NCBI GenBank assembly: GCA_948146395.1
Contig: OX411544.1
Coordinates: 96,149,232-96,213,231 of the forward strand
DNA: 64,000 nt
Source of the DNA: Fragum whitleyi
Taxonomy: Eukaryota > Mollusca > Bivalvia > Cardiida > Cardiidae
Reading direction: 5' to 3'
The translations under genes and the position numbers were made by a program. The notes below the pieces were generated by a model. That model was given only the letters and a program-made list of their open reading frames with translations, was not told where the DNA came from and did not search any database. Positions 37,101-42,712 of the stretch are shown in pieces (the stretch's first letter is position 1; each line of letters starts with the position of its first letter).

Positions 37101-37843
37101 GTTAGTCTTTTCCCCTGTATATATATATGTGACCCATCACGCAAAAAGGGATCATCCGGGAATTCTGTAAAATGAATTATTGAAAAAGAGATTTGATCCA
37201 CCATAGGTAAACCAGATCACATTTAAAATTCTTCCACTGGAAGGTAGATTGATCATTCTAGATTCAGGAAAAAAGCAAGGTGCAAAAAGTTTTGACCCTA
37301 GTCAGTCTGCGCAATCTGTGCAGTCTGTCTAGGGTCAACAATTTACCCGGATGGCCCCTTTTCGCGTGATGGGTCACATATCTTATATTTGAAACAGTGT
37401 CAGTGCAAAATTTGAAATTTATCTTTGAAGTCAAAATTACCCCTCTGACTGATTAAGATTTAATTAAATATTTTCAGAAATGTAAGAATCAAAACCCTGG
37501 TTTGGGAGTCAAACAATTGTTCTGTACCACTGGTCTGTAATCCTACGGCTCTATAAATATAAAGGCTTAGGCTGCATAAGTTTCCAGCAAAGGGATTCAA
37601 GTAAAGTTAGACAACAATTGAAAGAAATGGAGAGTCTAACAACTTAAACGGCAAATGATATCTTTTAATCTCATAATGAAATCTTTACTATGAGCATGTC
37701 AAAATGTGGAGTTTTATAGTTATACAGCTATGAGTGAAAGAGTTAGTACATACCCAATCTGTTTTCCACTGTTTGATATGACGCAGGTGTAATTTAGACG
37801 ATGTTGCCCGCAATGAACGAAGGCAGGACCAAGTTAACAGCAT
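10071..37843 (-). CDS. DDX28: DDX28-like mitochondrial DEAD-box RNA helicase, complete, 14 coding exons
   Basis: Exons in transcript order: 37754-37843, 35756-36031, 34637-34750, 33162-33219, 32500-32663, 26913-26984, 26411-26492, 24594-24700, 22456-22542, 18916-19012, 15971-16116, 14774-14866, 11114-11266, 10071-10175. All junctions are GT/AG, all phases agree, and the total of 1,644 nt gives 547 residues (human DDX28 is about 540). The N-terminus MLLTWSCLRSLRATSS is basic, hydroxylated and acid-free, like a mitochondrial presequence. Motifs: Q motif ending EPTNIQ (160), I AETGSGKT (177-184), Ia PTMELARQ (225-232, Met in place of the usual Arg), Ib ATPG (274-277), II DEAD (299-302), III SAT (334-336), IV VMVFC (397-401), V TDIASRGLD (451-459), VI HRAGRVGR (480-487). 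The family supports mitoribosome large-subunit assembly. The segment around motif VI and the HPYDVDLVWKIE stretch match DDX28 best. Human DDX28 is a single-exon gene; this one has 13 introns, several full of transposons. Confidence 0.88.
10203..10442. repeat. MITE TGAGCCTGTGCGTGACATTT, copy 1
   Basis: TIRs TGAGCCTGTGCGTGACATTT and an inverted partner near 10415-10442. The interior has the palindromic GACTGTGCGGATGCACAGGC segment. It lies just outside the 5' side of DDX28 exon 14, within intron 13. Copies: 13500-13740, 33338-33577, 44672-44911. Confidence 0.8.
10875..11075. repeat. Degenerate MITE GTGACCCATCACGC, copy 1
   Basis: The start GTAACCCATCACTCAAAAAG and the inverted end TGGTCCCTTGAGC match the termini of the better copy at 37131-37380. 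Fragments occur at 26519-26590 and 56450-56490. Confidence 0.6.
11114..11266 (-). CDS. DDX28: DDX28 exon 13 (motif VI)
   Basis: Acceptor GTGTTTCAG, donor GTAGGA. It encodes residues 463-513, with the arginine-finger motif HRAGRVGR and the DDX28-typical HPYDVDLVWKIE. Confidence 0.92.
11296..12478. repeat. TTAGTTTCATACCTC MITE split by a mariner-like insertion
   Basis: The left arm 11296-11345 (AGATGAAGAGATAATTTG...) and the inverted right arm about 12405-12478 (...ATACTCTCTTCATATCTTATAA) belong to one palindromic MITE. The element at 11361-12381 lies between them. Confidence 0.65.
11361..12381. mobile_element. Degenerate mariner/Tc1-like DNA element with TA target duplication
   Basis: The ends TACGAGGGTTATTCAAAAAT and (inverted) TACGAGGGATGTTCAATATT form imperfect TIRs of about 30 bp, flanked by TA on both sides. 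CGAGGGnTnTTCAA termini are typical of mariner-type elements. Length is about 1.02 kb, near a full mariner, but all frames are broken and no DDE/D core could be recognised. I treat it as a dead or non-autonomous copy. Confidence 0.6.
12746..13020. repeat. Two tandem copies of a GCAAGAGTTGTTGTTCTTGTG repeat
   Basis: The segment GCAAGAGTTGTTGTTCTTGTG through GGAGATATGCTCTGGAC recurs about 150 bases later as GCAAGAGTTGTAGTTCTTGTG through GGAGATATGCTCCGGAC. It is noncoding and lies in DDX28 intron 12. Confidence 0.6.
13500..13740. repeat. MITE TGAGCCTGTGTGTGAGATTT, copy 2
   Basis: Same family as 10203-10442, inverted relative to it. The right end is AACGTCACACACTGGCTCA. Confidence 0.78.
14140..14600. 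repeat. Duplicated GATGATTTAGACCTGTC segment with poly-A tracts
   Basis: GATGATTTAGACCTGTCCGG...CTACATTAGCC at about 14140 recurs at about 14474. Both copies include GGATGACAAAATTG-type or inverted CACCCTGAACACAGG sequence, also seen near 17225-17345. Probably parts of one interspersed element in DDX28 intron 12. Confidence 0.45.
14600..14645 (-). pseudogene. Partial copy of DDX28 exon 12 in intron 12
   Basis: On the minus strand this matches the 3' half of exon 12 (ATATGTACACACATTGCGTC, TAGAGGTTTAGATACTAC), with two or three substitutions, one turning the motif V Asp codon into His. The donor GTAAGT is missing. A SINE-like piece (TTAGGTGCTCCAGC) follows at 14668. It lies about 130 bases downstream of the true exon in the transcript. 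Confidence 0.75.
14774..14866 (-). CDS. DDX28: DDX28 exon 12 (motif V)
   Basis: Acceptor TCTATTGAAG, donor GTAAGT. It encodes residues 432-462 with CTDIASRGLDTTS. Confidence 0.92.
15151..15412 (-). repeat. tRNA-derived SINE, minus orientation
   Basis: On the minus strand a tRNA-like head (GGTTCGATCCCCGGCC box B) is followed by a body with CATTTGTCTTCCACCAATGG, GGTGCTCCAGTCG and a tail toward CCAATTCAAATCAAATCAA. Same family as 24805-25079, 30370-30635 and 36139-36335. Confidence 0.8.
15971..16116 (-). CDS. DDX28: DDX28 exon 11 (functional copy; motif IV)
   Basis: Acceptor TTTGTTTACAG|AG and donor GTAATT. It encodes residues 384-431, with VMVFCGNSDTCHWL (motif IV) through LTSYKEPM. It is the last and only complete member of a roughly 14-copy array: the other copies lack the 3' part of the exon and this donor. 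Phase two at its start fits exon 10. Confidence 0.88.
16064..17110 (-). repeat. 70-bp tandem array made of the DDX28 exon 11 splice acceptor plus exon start
   Basis: The + strand decamer TCTGCTTTCT starts at 16081 and recurs every 70 bases (16151, 16221 ... 16921), with one TCTGTTTTCT at 16431; a further copy lies near 17056. Read on the minus strand, each unit is GTATTTGTTTACAG followed by the first 56 bases of exon 11. Units differ by only a few substitutions (GCCC/ACCC, TGTTC/TATTC). Because 70 is not a multiple of three, reading through successive units shifts the frame. The most 5' copy in the transcript is longer (next feature). Confidence 0.93.
16981..17091 (-). pseudogene. Truncated long copy of DDX28 exon 11
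   Basis: On the minus strand it keeps the acceptor (TTTACAG at 17092-17098) and about 111 of the 146 exon bases, reading ENILQLLKGRK... through LRETGIH. It then breaks at TTATGTTGTG into the first array unit, with no donor. It is probably a relic of the first exon duplication, before the 70-bp expansion. Confidence 0.82.
17217..17345. repeat. Fragment related to 14140-14600
   Basis: CAGGATGACAAAATTGTGCA and the inverted TTTTGCCATCCTTAACAG form a weak foldback, also seen in pieces near 14170 and 14590. Confidence 0.4.
17766..18005. repeat. MITE AACCCTTRTCATGCTGAATA, copy 2
   Basis: TIRs AACCCTTATCATGCTGAATA and CAGCATGACAAGGGTT, with an internal CTGCACATATGTGCAG palindrome. Intact relative of 1580-1822. 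Confidence 0.8.
18006..18900. other. DDX28 intron 10, no coding feature
   Basis: A tRNA box-A-like stretch (TTGGCTCAGTGGTTAG) at about 18111 may be a SINE fragment. The open frame at 18547-18825 has no recognisable domain or splice context. Confidence 0.4.
18916..19012 (-). CDS. DDX28: DDX28 exon 10
   Basis: Acceptor TATTTTGTAG, donor GTATCT. It encodes residues 351-382 plus one base. The HKISPHVTHKFMKMKSADKL stretch aligns with the start of the second RecA lobe in DDX28. Confidence 0.88.
19040..19390. repeat. TTAGTTTCATACCTC palindromic MITE with flanking body
   Basis: The core 19235-19390 is a long hairpin: AATTTCATGGAGGAATGAAA and the inverted TTTCATTCCCCAATGAAATT around a centre near CATGTTTTCATAC. 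The upstream part (GATTGGCTGAAAATTTGTTT...) also occurs at 27425-27560. Fragments of the family open the window at 13-60. Confidence 0.75.
19707..20223. repeat. MITE TAACCCTTGTCATG, copy 3, with nested element
   Basis: The termini match copies 1 and 2. The body is interrupted after CAAGGGCA by the element at 19764-20038 and resumes at AAAAGCACTGAAAG, exactly where the uninterrupted copy at 1580 reads GGGCAAAAAGCACTGAAAG. Confidence 0.85.
19764..20038. repeat. Nested ACAAGATGTGTTTGTGAAAC..GGGGGCATAAA element
   Basis: Same family as 1823-2296, with a shorter GGACAGACGG tract. Its position inside the MITE defines its ends precisely and shows it is the younger insertion. Confidence 0.82.
20325..22010. 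repeat. Tandem-monomer element (TAGAGGCCGATGAGGTGCTG), interrupted
   Basis: The start ACTAGAGGCCGATGAGGTGC, GAGACGCTCTACCC is a hairpin-like head. It is followed by at least five diverged 130-150-bp monomers carrying CATCCTGTGTAAGTTTCATG, AGAATCTGATAATATTTG and a TAAACAAGATTGCA motif. It resumes after the insertion at 21439-21917 (CCTACAATCATCCTGAGGAG). Frames within are monomer translations. Confidence 0.7.
21439..21917. mobile_element. TIR element CATTCGGAACATCACTCGGC, copy 1
   Basis: Terminal repeats CATTCGGAACATCACTCGGC and inverted GCCAAGTGGTGTTCCGAATG. Internally there is a 51-bp direct tandem duplication (GATGGTCAGTGACTTAAACA... twice at about 21690-21795) and an inverted TTTTTGAGAATG pair. 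A diverged copy lies at 53023-53345. It is non-autonomous and interrupts 20325-22010. Confidence 0.75.
22191..22435. repeat. MITE GGGGCCTRTTTTACT, copy 2
   Basis: The ends GGGGCCTATTTTACTTAACT and the inverted GATGTTTAGTAAAACAGACCCC enclose TTAGATTCTGCCTTGCAATA, as in 52774-52992. Confidence 0.75.
22456..22542 (-). CDS. DDX28: DDX28 exon 9 (motif III SAT)
   Basis: Acceptor TATTTACAG, donor GTAAGT. It encodes residues 322-350, including VLVSATFPRDIDAIL. It is the lowest-coordinate and only complete member of a three-copy duplication. Confidence 0.9.
22557..22766 (-). pseudogene. Two partial tandem copies of DDX28 exon 9 with intact acceptors
   Basis: GCATCTATATCC recurs at 22478, 22579 and 22679 (period about 100). 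Copies 2 and 3 keep the minus-strand acceptor (TTTACAG) and most of the exon (GACAACTTGTRCAGCAATAC), but end at GATGCTAGGATAATTATTTG, without the codons for the exon's 3' end and without the GTAAGT donor. Both lie upstream of the true exon in the transcript. Confidence 0.85.
22849..23022. repeat. 22-bp minisatellite, about 8 units
   Basis: The unit CTTCTAACAAATCATTAGCAGA repeats head to tail with a C/T-type alternation (CTAACAAATC or CTATCAAATC). It has no spacers, so it is not CRISPR-like. Confidence 0.9.
23185..23445 (-). repeat. tRNA-derived SINE (second family), minus orientation
   Basis: The minus strand reads AACTCAGTCGGTAGAACATTGG, a tRNA box A region, then GGTTTGGATTCCTGGGCTGG as a decayed box B, then a body ending CTTGTTAAAGAACCATGGCA. 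The relative at 32130-32400 shares head and body. Confidence 0.72.
24594..24700 (-). CDS. DDX28: DDX28 exon 8 (DEAD box)
   Basis: Acceptor TGTCTTTTCAG, donor GTGAGT. It completes a split Gly codon and encodes residues 287-321 with LVLDEADSLLDDSF, the Walker B motif. Confidence 0.94.
24805..25079 (-). repeat. tRNA-derived SINE, minus orientation
   Basis: The tRNA-like head on the minus strand begins GCCGCCACCATTGCGCAGTTGG, with box B GGGTTCGATCCCCAG. The body includes GTTTGTCTCTCACCAATGGG and GTTAGGTGCTCCGACC, and the tail CCATTCAAACAAACAAA. This is the clearest copy of the family here. Confidence 0.85.
25741..26010. repeat. Degraded ACAAGATGTGTTTGTG element
   Basis: ACAAGGTGTGTTTGTGAAAC, ATGAATGTCCCC, TGACAGATGACCTTATC and CAAAATGCCCCCAATC keep the order seen at 1823-2296, but the end has decayed. 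Confidence 0.6.
26411..26492 (-). CDS. DDX28: DDX28 exon 7 (motif Ib)
   Basis: Acceptor TTGTTAACAG, donor GTGAGT. It encodes residues 259-285 plus one base, including MDILIATPGILKRV. Confidence 0.92.
26913..26984 (-). CDS. DDX28: DDX28 exon 6
   Basis: Acceptor ATGTATTGCAG, donor GTATGT. It encodes 24 residues (235-258) between motifs Ia and Ib, including ESVVLHGRGETL. The frame stays open into the intron past GTATGT; the exon phase and the next exon fix the donor. Confidence 0.85.
27415..27670. repeat. Partial TTAGTTTCATACCTC MITE
   Basis: It keeps the GATTGGCTGAAAAATTGGTT body, the central ATATGAAAATAAAATTTGTTG arm and the terminal CCATGCCTCAATGAAATTAA arm of the 19040-19390 family, diverged and shortened. 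Confidence 0.6.
27870..28190. repeat. Repeat arm, inverted relative to 31460-32060
   Basis: AGTAGGACAAAATCGGAAGA and TTACCCCACCCACTTGATTT here match CGATTTTGTCCTACTTTA and AGTGAGTAGGTGGGGTAAGA in inverse at 31640-31895. Both arms are in DDX28 intron 5. Confidence 0.55.
28200..29180. other. DDX28 intron 5, nothing identified
   Basis: AT-rich sequence with no exon, RNA gene or confident repeat. Confidence 0.5.
29180..29330. repeat. SINE body fragment
   Basis: TTTTCAACAATCTTGCATTT, CAGCACTTTACAATGGATTC and CTGGTATTCTCACACAAGTA match the body of the 24805-25079 SINE, without its tRNA head. Confidence 0.65.
29726..29812. repeat. Short direct duplication
   Basis: TTGTTTTTGAACATTCACTT through GAAAAGTTTTGAA occurs twice in a row, about 47 bp apart. 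Confidence 0.75.
30370..30860 (+). repeat. Two tandem tRNA-derived SINEs, plus orientation
   Basis: The first (30370-30638) has head GCGCAGTTAGTAGCGCG, box B GGTTCGATCCCAGACGG, the body GTTAGGTGCTCCAGCCTCCG and an (AATC)n tail. A second, more diverged unit follows at once with GGTTCGATCTCTGACAG and GTTAGGTGCTC. Confidence 0.82.
31460..32060. repeat. Repeat arm with a 73-bp tandem duplication
   Basis: It contains a G-rich tract at 31495-31518 and, at about 31890-32034, two direct copies of a segment starting TACTTTATATATGTTAAA and ending ACACAACATTGTTTTTGT. Its homologue in inverse orientation is at 27870-28190. Confidence 0.65.
32130..32400 (-). repeat. tRNA-derived SINE (second family), minus orientation
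   Basis: The minus-strand head AAGCTCGGTCAGTAGAGCACTGG is tRNA-like. The body matches 23185-23445 (TAACAAGTAAATTGTCTTTC, GAACCATGACGGATC). Confidence 0.75.
32500..32663 (-). CDS. DDX28: DDX28 exon 5 (end of motif I, motif Ia)
   Basis: Acceptor GACTGTTTCAG, donor GTGAGT. It encodes residues 181-234: SGKT completes Walker A, and ILPTMELARQ is motif Ia. Confidence 0.93.
33002..33140. repeat. TTAGTTTCATACCTC palindromic MITE
   Basis: The arms GATTTCATAGAGGTATGAAA and TTTCATACCTCAACAAAATC are inverted around CCACTTCGCATATTCATACA. It lies in intron 4, just 5' of exon 5's neighbour sequence and 22 bases from DDX28 exon 4. Confidence 0.82.
33162..33219 (-). CDS. DDX28: DDX28 exon 4 (start of motif I)
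   Basis: Acceptor TTATATCACAG, donor GTTGGT. It encodes residues 161-179 plus one base, ending ACAAETG; the Gly codon is split with exon 5. Confidence 0.88.
33338..33577. repeat. MITE TGAGACTGTGTGTAAGATTT, copy 3
   Basis: The TIR partner is AATGTCACGCACTGGCTCA, and the internal palindromic CTGTGCATCCGCACAG is present. Intron 3 of DDX28. Confidence 0.78.
34637..34750 (-). CDS. DDX28: DDX28 exon 3 (Q motif)
   Basis: Acceptor ATAAATTGCAG, donor GTATGT. It encodes residues 123-160, with the upstream aromatic (F135) and ITEPTNIQ of the Q motif, which contacts adenine. Confidence 0.9.
34991..35055. repeat. Palindromic hairpin MITE, copy 3
   Basis: GGCTCAGCATTAAACAGTTG through CAACTGTTTCATGCTGAG, with a CTATAAACATATAG centre. 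Nearly perfect hairpin in DDX28 intron 2. Confidence 0.82.
35541..35640 (+). repeat. tRNA-derived SINE head
   Basis: TGCCTCGATGGCAGTAGGTA (box A side) and GGTCAGTGGTTTGAGTCCAC (box B) lie about 45 bases apart, with no acceptor stem. I read it as a SINE remnant, not a tRNA gene. Confidence 0.55.
35756..36031 (-). CDS. DDX28: DDX28 exon 2
   Basis: Acceptor TTTGATAATAG, donor GTAGGT. It encodes residues 31-122, the very basic N-terminal extension before the helicase core (RIAKERGRKERLKLTDKD and KHRNCPPDYF). Confidence 0.85.
36139..36335 (-). repeat. SINE body, minus orientation
   Basis: ATTGATTGAATGGAGTTTAA, GGAGCACCTAACAATGGTTT and CCATTGGTGAGAGACAAATA match the 30370 SINE in inverse; the tRNA head is missing. 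Confidence 0.78.
36893..36967. repeat. Short hairpin ATTGTCTCCTTTGTACC..GAAGGAGACAAT
   Basis: Inverted arms ATTGTCTCCTT and AAGGAGACAAT, with AGAGATTCATATTTCATATG at the centre. A related diverged hairpin lies at 24310-24355. Confidence 0.65.
37131..37380. repeat. MITE TGACCCATCACGCAAAAAGG, best copy
   Basis: TIRs TGACCCATCACGCAAAAAGG, GATCATCCGGG and inverted CCCGGATGGCCCCTTTTCGC, GTGATGGGTCA. It lies in DDX28 intron 1. Confidence 0.82.
37754..37843 (-). CDS. DDX28: DDX28 exon 1 (start codon, presequence)
   Basis: ATG at 37841-37843. It encodes 30 residues, MLLTWSCLRSLRATSSKLHL then RHIKQWKTDW, Arg/Ser-rich with no acid before residue 29, as in mitochondrial targeting peptides. Donor GTATGT. 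Phase zero into exon 2. Confidence 0.78.
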
Positions 37844-37932
37844 TGTCACGCTGAAACGACAAACAGAGTAAGATATCTACAGGTTGTTCCTGTTTAAAAT
37901 GTCAAACCTCTATTAAATGGACACAAATCAAT

Positions 37933-37998
37933 GGCTCAGGGTGAAACAGTTGTAACTGCCTATATGTTCATAGGCAGTTACAACTGTTTCATGCAGTG
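37933..37998. repeat. Palindromic hairpin MITE, copy 4
   Basis: GGCTCAGGGTGAAACAGTTG and CAACTGTTTCATGCAGTG arms. It lies about 90 bases upstream of the DDX28 start codon, so it may overlap the promoter or 5' UTR. Confidence 0.8.
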
Positions 37999-38408
37999 CA
38001 ATCAAAATGAGGCTACTGTAAGTAAAAGAGAAGAGCAGTTCAATCATGGTTAGCAAAGTATGTTTGGACATATCATTTTGAAAACTTATAGTTAATCTTA
38101 TATAGCATTGTTTTCCCTTTCTGTGATTGACTTTAATAAACTGCAAAGTACTCAATAGCCCAGTGGAAAGAAAGGAATAACATATTCTTTGATTTTCTCT
38201 TACCGACCGTTGACTAAACAATAAATTTCAGGAATTGAAAGTATTCATCACTGCCTTTTAACCTGCTCAGTGGTTCTGAAATATTTTGAAAGTCTGCTTG
38301 TCCATGGACAAGTAACAATCACAAATTAGCTTGTCCGTATCTAAAACCTATGTGTCTGTTGAATTTTGAAGAGTCTACAAAATGTTGAAAACAGAATTGA
38401 TGTTGCTA

Positions 38409-40502
38409 AACAAGAGGACCAAGATGGTCCTAGATCGCTCACCTGAGTCTCTATGACCCCTGGGACATCTCATTAATTAGATAGGCAGATGTCAAAAAGA
38501 AGATAATTGCCTAAGATCAATACCATAGAACGTTTTCAGCGAAGAGCAAGACAGATATGCCTTTTTGCTCTTTGATTCTATGTAAAAAGGGATGCTCCCG
38601 GGTGGACCCAAAAAGTGACCCCAGGGTCTTGATATGAACAAACTTGGAAGAGGTCCATAAGATGATGCTACATTCTAAAGATGAGCTGAAAGGGATGTGC
38701 CCGGTAGAGCCCAAATATGACCTAAGGGTCTTGATATGAACAAACTTGGTAGGGGCCCACAAGATGATGCTACATACCAAAAATGAAAGCAGTGTGCCCT
38801 CTAGTTTCGATTAAAGAAGATTTTAAAAGATTTTTGCTCTTTGATTCTATGTAAAAAAGGGTTGCGCCCGGGTGGAGCCCAAATATGATCCTAGGGTCTT
38901 GATATGAACAAACTTGGTAGAGGTCCACTAGATGATGCTACATACCAAATATGAAAGCTGTCTGCCTTCTGGTTTCATAGAAGAAGATTTTTGAAGATTT
39001 TCATTTTTTTACCCTTCGTGCTCATAATGGATAAAGGGATGCACCCGTGCAAAGCCCAAATATGACCCAAGGGTCTTGATATGAACAAACTTTGTAGAGA
39101 CCCACTAGGTGATGCTACAACCAAATATTAAAGATGTCTGCTGTCTGGTTACAGAGAAGAAGATTTTTAAAGATTTTCGCTCTTTGATTCTAAGTAAAAA
39201 GGGTTGGGCCCGGGCAAAGCCCAAACATGACCCCAGGGTCTTGATATGAACAAACTTGGTAGAGGTCCACTAGATGATGCTACATACCAAATTTGAAAGC
39301 TGTCTGCCTTCTGGTTTCAGAGAAGAAGATTTTTAAAGATTTTCACATTTTCACCCTTTTTGTTAAGGGTAAAGGGAAAGTTAAGAGTGGATTTCATTTA
39401 TTTGAACAACTTTGGTAGAGCTTGACCCAAGGAACATCCCTGCCAAGTTTCATCAAGAATGGCCCACCCGAAACTTTTCCTTTATCCTTAACAAAAAGGG
39501 TGAAAATAGGAAAATCTTCAAAAAACGTTTTCTCTGAAATCAGAAGGCAGACAGCTTTCAGATTTGGTATGTAGCATCATCTAGTGAACTTCTACCAAGT
39601 TTGTTCATATCAAGACTTTTTACAAAGAATCAAAGATAGAAAATCTTTAAAAAATCTTCTTCTCTGAAACCAAATGGCAGACAGCTTTCATATTTGGTAT
39701 GAAGCATCATCTTGTGGACCTCTTCCAAGTTTGTTACTATATCAAGACCCTTGGGTCATTTTTGGGCATTTGTCCAATTTGGCTTTGCCCAGTCACATCC
39801 CTTTTAGCTCTTCTGAGCACGAAGGGCAAAAAACGAAAATCTTCAAAACTCTTCTACTCTGAAACCAGAAGGCAGACAGCTGTCATATTTGGTATCTAGC
39901 ATCATCCAGTTGACCTCAACTAAGTTTGTTCATATCAAGACCCTGGGATCATGTTTGGGCTCCATCCGGGCAAAACCCATTAAACATAGAATCAAAGAGT
40001 GAAAATTTTTAAAAATCTTCTTTTCTGAAAACAGATGGCAGACAGCTTTCATATTTGGTATGTAGCATCATCTAGTGGGCCCCTACCAAGTCTGATCATA
40101 TCAACCCCTGGTGTCATATTTGGGCTCCACCCAGGTGCATCCCTTATCATATGGCTCATTTGAGCATGATGGGTGAAAATAGGAAAATCTTAAAAAATCT
40201 TCTAATCTGAAACCAGAAGGTGGACAGCTTTCATATTAAGTATGCAGCTTCATTTAGTGGACTTCTACCAAGTTTGTTCATATCGAGACCCTGGGGTCAC
40301 ATTTGGGCTCCACCCGGGTGCATCCCTTTTTACATAGAATGAAATCTAGCAAAGAGGCATACCCTTGGCTGAAAATTTTCCATGGTATTGATCTTATGTA
40401 TTAATTATCTCCTTGTTGACATCTGCCTAGCTAATTAATGTGAAGTCCCAGGGGTCAAAGGGACTCAGGTGAGCGATCTAGGACCATCATGATTCTCTTG
40501 TT
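38409..40502. mobile_element. 2.1-kb foldback element ACAAGAGGACCAAGATGGTC
   Basis: Termini ACAAGAGGACCAAGATGGTC, CTAGATCGCTCACCTGAG and their inverse at 40462-40502. Each arm is made of about four or five diverged 150-180-bp monomers (TTTGATTCTATGTAAAAAGG, GGTCTTGATATGAACAAACT, TTGGTAGAGGTCCAC, GATGATGCTACATACCAAAT, AGAAGAAGATTTTTAAAG), direct in the left arm and inverted in the right. The turn is near 39370-39480, between TTTTTGTTAAGGGTAAAGGG and CCTTTATCCTTAACAAAAAG. No intact frame is present. Frames at 38517-38780 and 39674-39899 are monomer read-through. Confidence 0.88.
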
Positions 40503-40624
40503 AATTTTCTGATGCATACATAAATTTTCTAACAACTGAATGAAGATAAAATGTATTTCAAATAAAAATGCTTAATAAAGAATCAAAAATAACAAGGCTT
40601 TGGCATAAAATGAAATTGGGGTTG

Positions 40625-41255
40625 AGTTATACGTTCGGCCGAGTTGCAAATTGGCCGAGTTGAAAATGGGCCAAGTTGACCAGTCACCCTTCAGCAGAGC
40701 TTCGACACAGTACTCTGTAAAATCCTGCTGGACATCTTCGGAGGAAGCTTATAATGTTATATTGTTGTATTGTAGCAACTTTGTAAATAAATTTTACATG
40801 ACTTGTGAATAAATTTTTACATGACTTGACGGTTACCAGTCAACTTGGCCCATCGAATAACTCGGCCCTGTCAACTTGGCATCAATATATAGCCTATAGT
40901 AACATGAACTATATTGCATGAAATAGGTATAAGTTTTGTTCAAATGATGCAGTTATTCCTTACTTTGATAATCAGTATTATTTAGTTAATGTTTTTTGAT
41001 AATTAAATATTTATTCAGTGATTAATATATACGATTCTTTAATTGATTCTTAAAATTCAAGTTATTTTTTTTTAAGACCGATGCATACGTAAGTTTCCTC
41101 ACAACTGAATGAAAATTGAATAATATTGTATTTTTACTAATCATACTAAATGAATAATCAATAAGATAATGATTTTGGCATAAAATGATTTTGGGCCGAG
41201 CTAAAATTTGGGCTGAGTTGCTGATGGGCCAAGTTGACCGGTCACACCTGTAGGC
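40625..41255. repeat. GGCCGAGTTG inverted-repeat element and second half copy
   Basis: TTCGGCCGAGTTGCAAATTG, GGGCCAAGTTGACCAGTCAC at about 40636-40690 is inverted at 40830-40880 (ACCAGTCAACTTGGCCCATC, AACTCGGCCC). A related end occurs alone at about 41193-41250. Confidence 0.65.
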
Positions 41256-41582
41256 TACCTGTAGGATGATTATGGGCTCTAAAGTAAGAACTTCTGGGCT
41301 ATTTCAGCCCCTCATCTTATAGATTTCTTTCGTTACTGTCGTCTTTCAGGTAACAACTGGTACAGATGAGAAGAATTGGGTACATCACATTAGTCCATTG
41401 ACGTAACTTAATATTGGTCTCCAAACATGTATTAAATATCCCCTTGCCAGTGACTGTCAAGATTCGTCTTGAAACTGTTTACAGTGTCAGATTGGTTAAC
41501 CATCTGAGGCAATGCACCGACTTGACTTGGTCCCCACTTAGAGTCATGACCCAAAAACTTGAGTACCGTCTCACTACCATTA

Positions 41583-41591
41583 GTGATAACC
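41583..41591. other. Target-site duplication, left
   Basis: GTGATAACC, identical to 51253-51261. The joined flanks would restore one copy, CATTAGTGATAACCAAG. Confidence 0.92.
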
Positions 41592-41658
41592 CGGTGCATG
41601 GAAATACCGGATTAAATATTCATACCGGATTAACCAAATTAAACCGGATTAATTTTCA
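41592..41658. repeat. MULE left terminal inverted repeat
   Basis: It contains three GGATTAA cores (ACCGGATTAAATATT, TACCGGATTAACC, ACCGGATTAATTTTC), likely transposase contacts. Confidence 0.92.
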
Positions 41659-42144
41659 GAACAATATAATATAGTTAAATATTTTTTAATTAGTAATTAT
41701 TGTTATAATCAGAGTCACCGTGTTGAATGAAACTTAATGATATGTGAATTTATTCTTTTTTTGTTTGTTTTTTCCTACCTGATGACTGGCTATGTATGTT
41801 TTACCAAATTAATTCGGTGTAGCGTGTTAATTCAAATTGAATGAAGATTACCCATACCAAAATCCACAAAGGGCAATTGTCATCTAACTGGCGCATATTA
41901 AGACTGAACAGTTTATTTGACTTTAAAATCATTGACGTTAATTCTAGCAGGTATTTCTGAATCATTTATTAAAACTCCCTAACAAGGATTTATCCCTTTC
42001 CACAATGTTTCTAGTGACGTTTCAAGTGCATCGCATAAAAAAAAATCGTTTGACGTTAAATGTAAGGAGATAAAATAGAACTAAAGAAATAAACAAACAT
42101 ATGATTAAGTATTTTCTCTCAATTATACTGTACAAAAGTGTTAA

Positions 42145-42712
42145 GACAATACCGGATTAATCGGTGTCGATGATCGACACCCTGGCTTAATTGACCATTA
42201 TGTTCCTACCGGATTAAATATTTTCTCTCAATTCTACTGGATTGAAATTACCAATACCGGATTAATCGGTGGCTATAATCGATATCCTACCTGCTTCATT
42301 GACAACTATATTTCTACCGGATTAAATATTTTCTATCAATTCTACGGTATACAAGCTTAAAATCTGGTGGAATCACAAATACCGGATTCATCGCTGGTTG
42401 TAATTGATACCTGCTTCATTGACGATCATGTTTCTACCGGATTAAATATCATAGTTTTTTCTCCGTACATTTTACAGTATAAAAGCTTAAAGTCTGGATG
42501 GAAATCATCAATACCGGACTACACTCTGTCTAAAATCGATAATGTCTGCCGCTTCACTGACGATCATGTTCCTACCGGATTAAATATTTTCTCTTAATTC
42601 TATTTTATAAAAGTCTGGATGGAAATCACTTATACCGGAATGCAATCTGTCTGTAATCAATACAGGTCTCCTGCATTTATGATTATGTTCCTACCGGATT
42701 AAGTATGTTCTG
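42145..42712. repeat. MULE left subterminal repeat array
   Basis: CTACCGGATTAAATATTTTC-type motifs occur near 42206, 42313, 42433, 42571 and 42690, alternating with AATACCGGATTAATCGG-type motifs. The diverged tandem unit is about 107-138 bp and includes CTTCATTGACGATCATG and AGTCTGGATGGAAATCA. It shares the TACCGGATTAA core with the TIRs. Confidence 0.88.
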
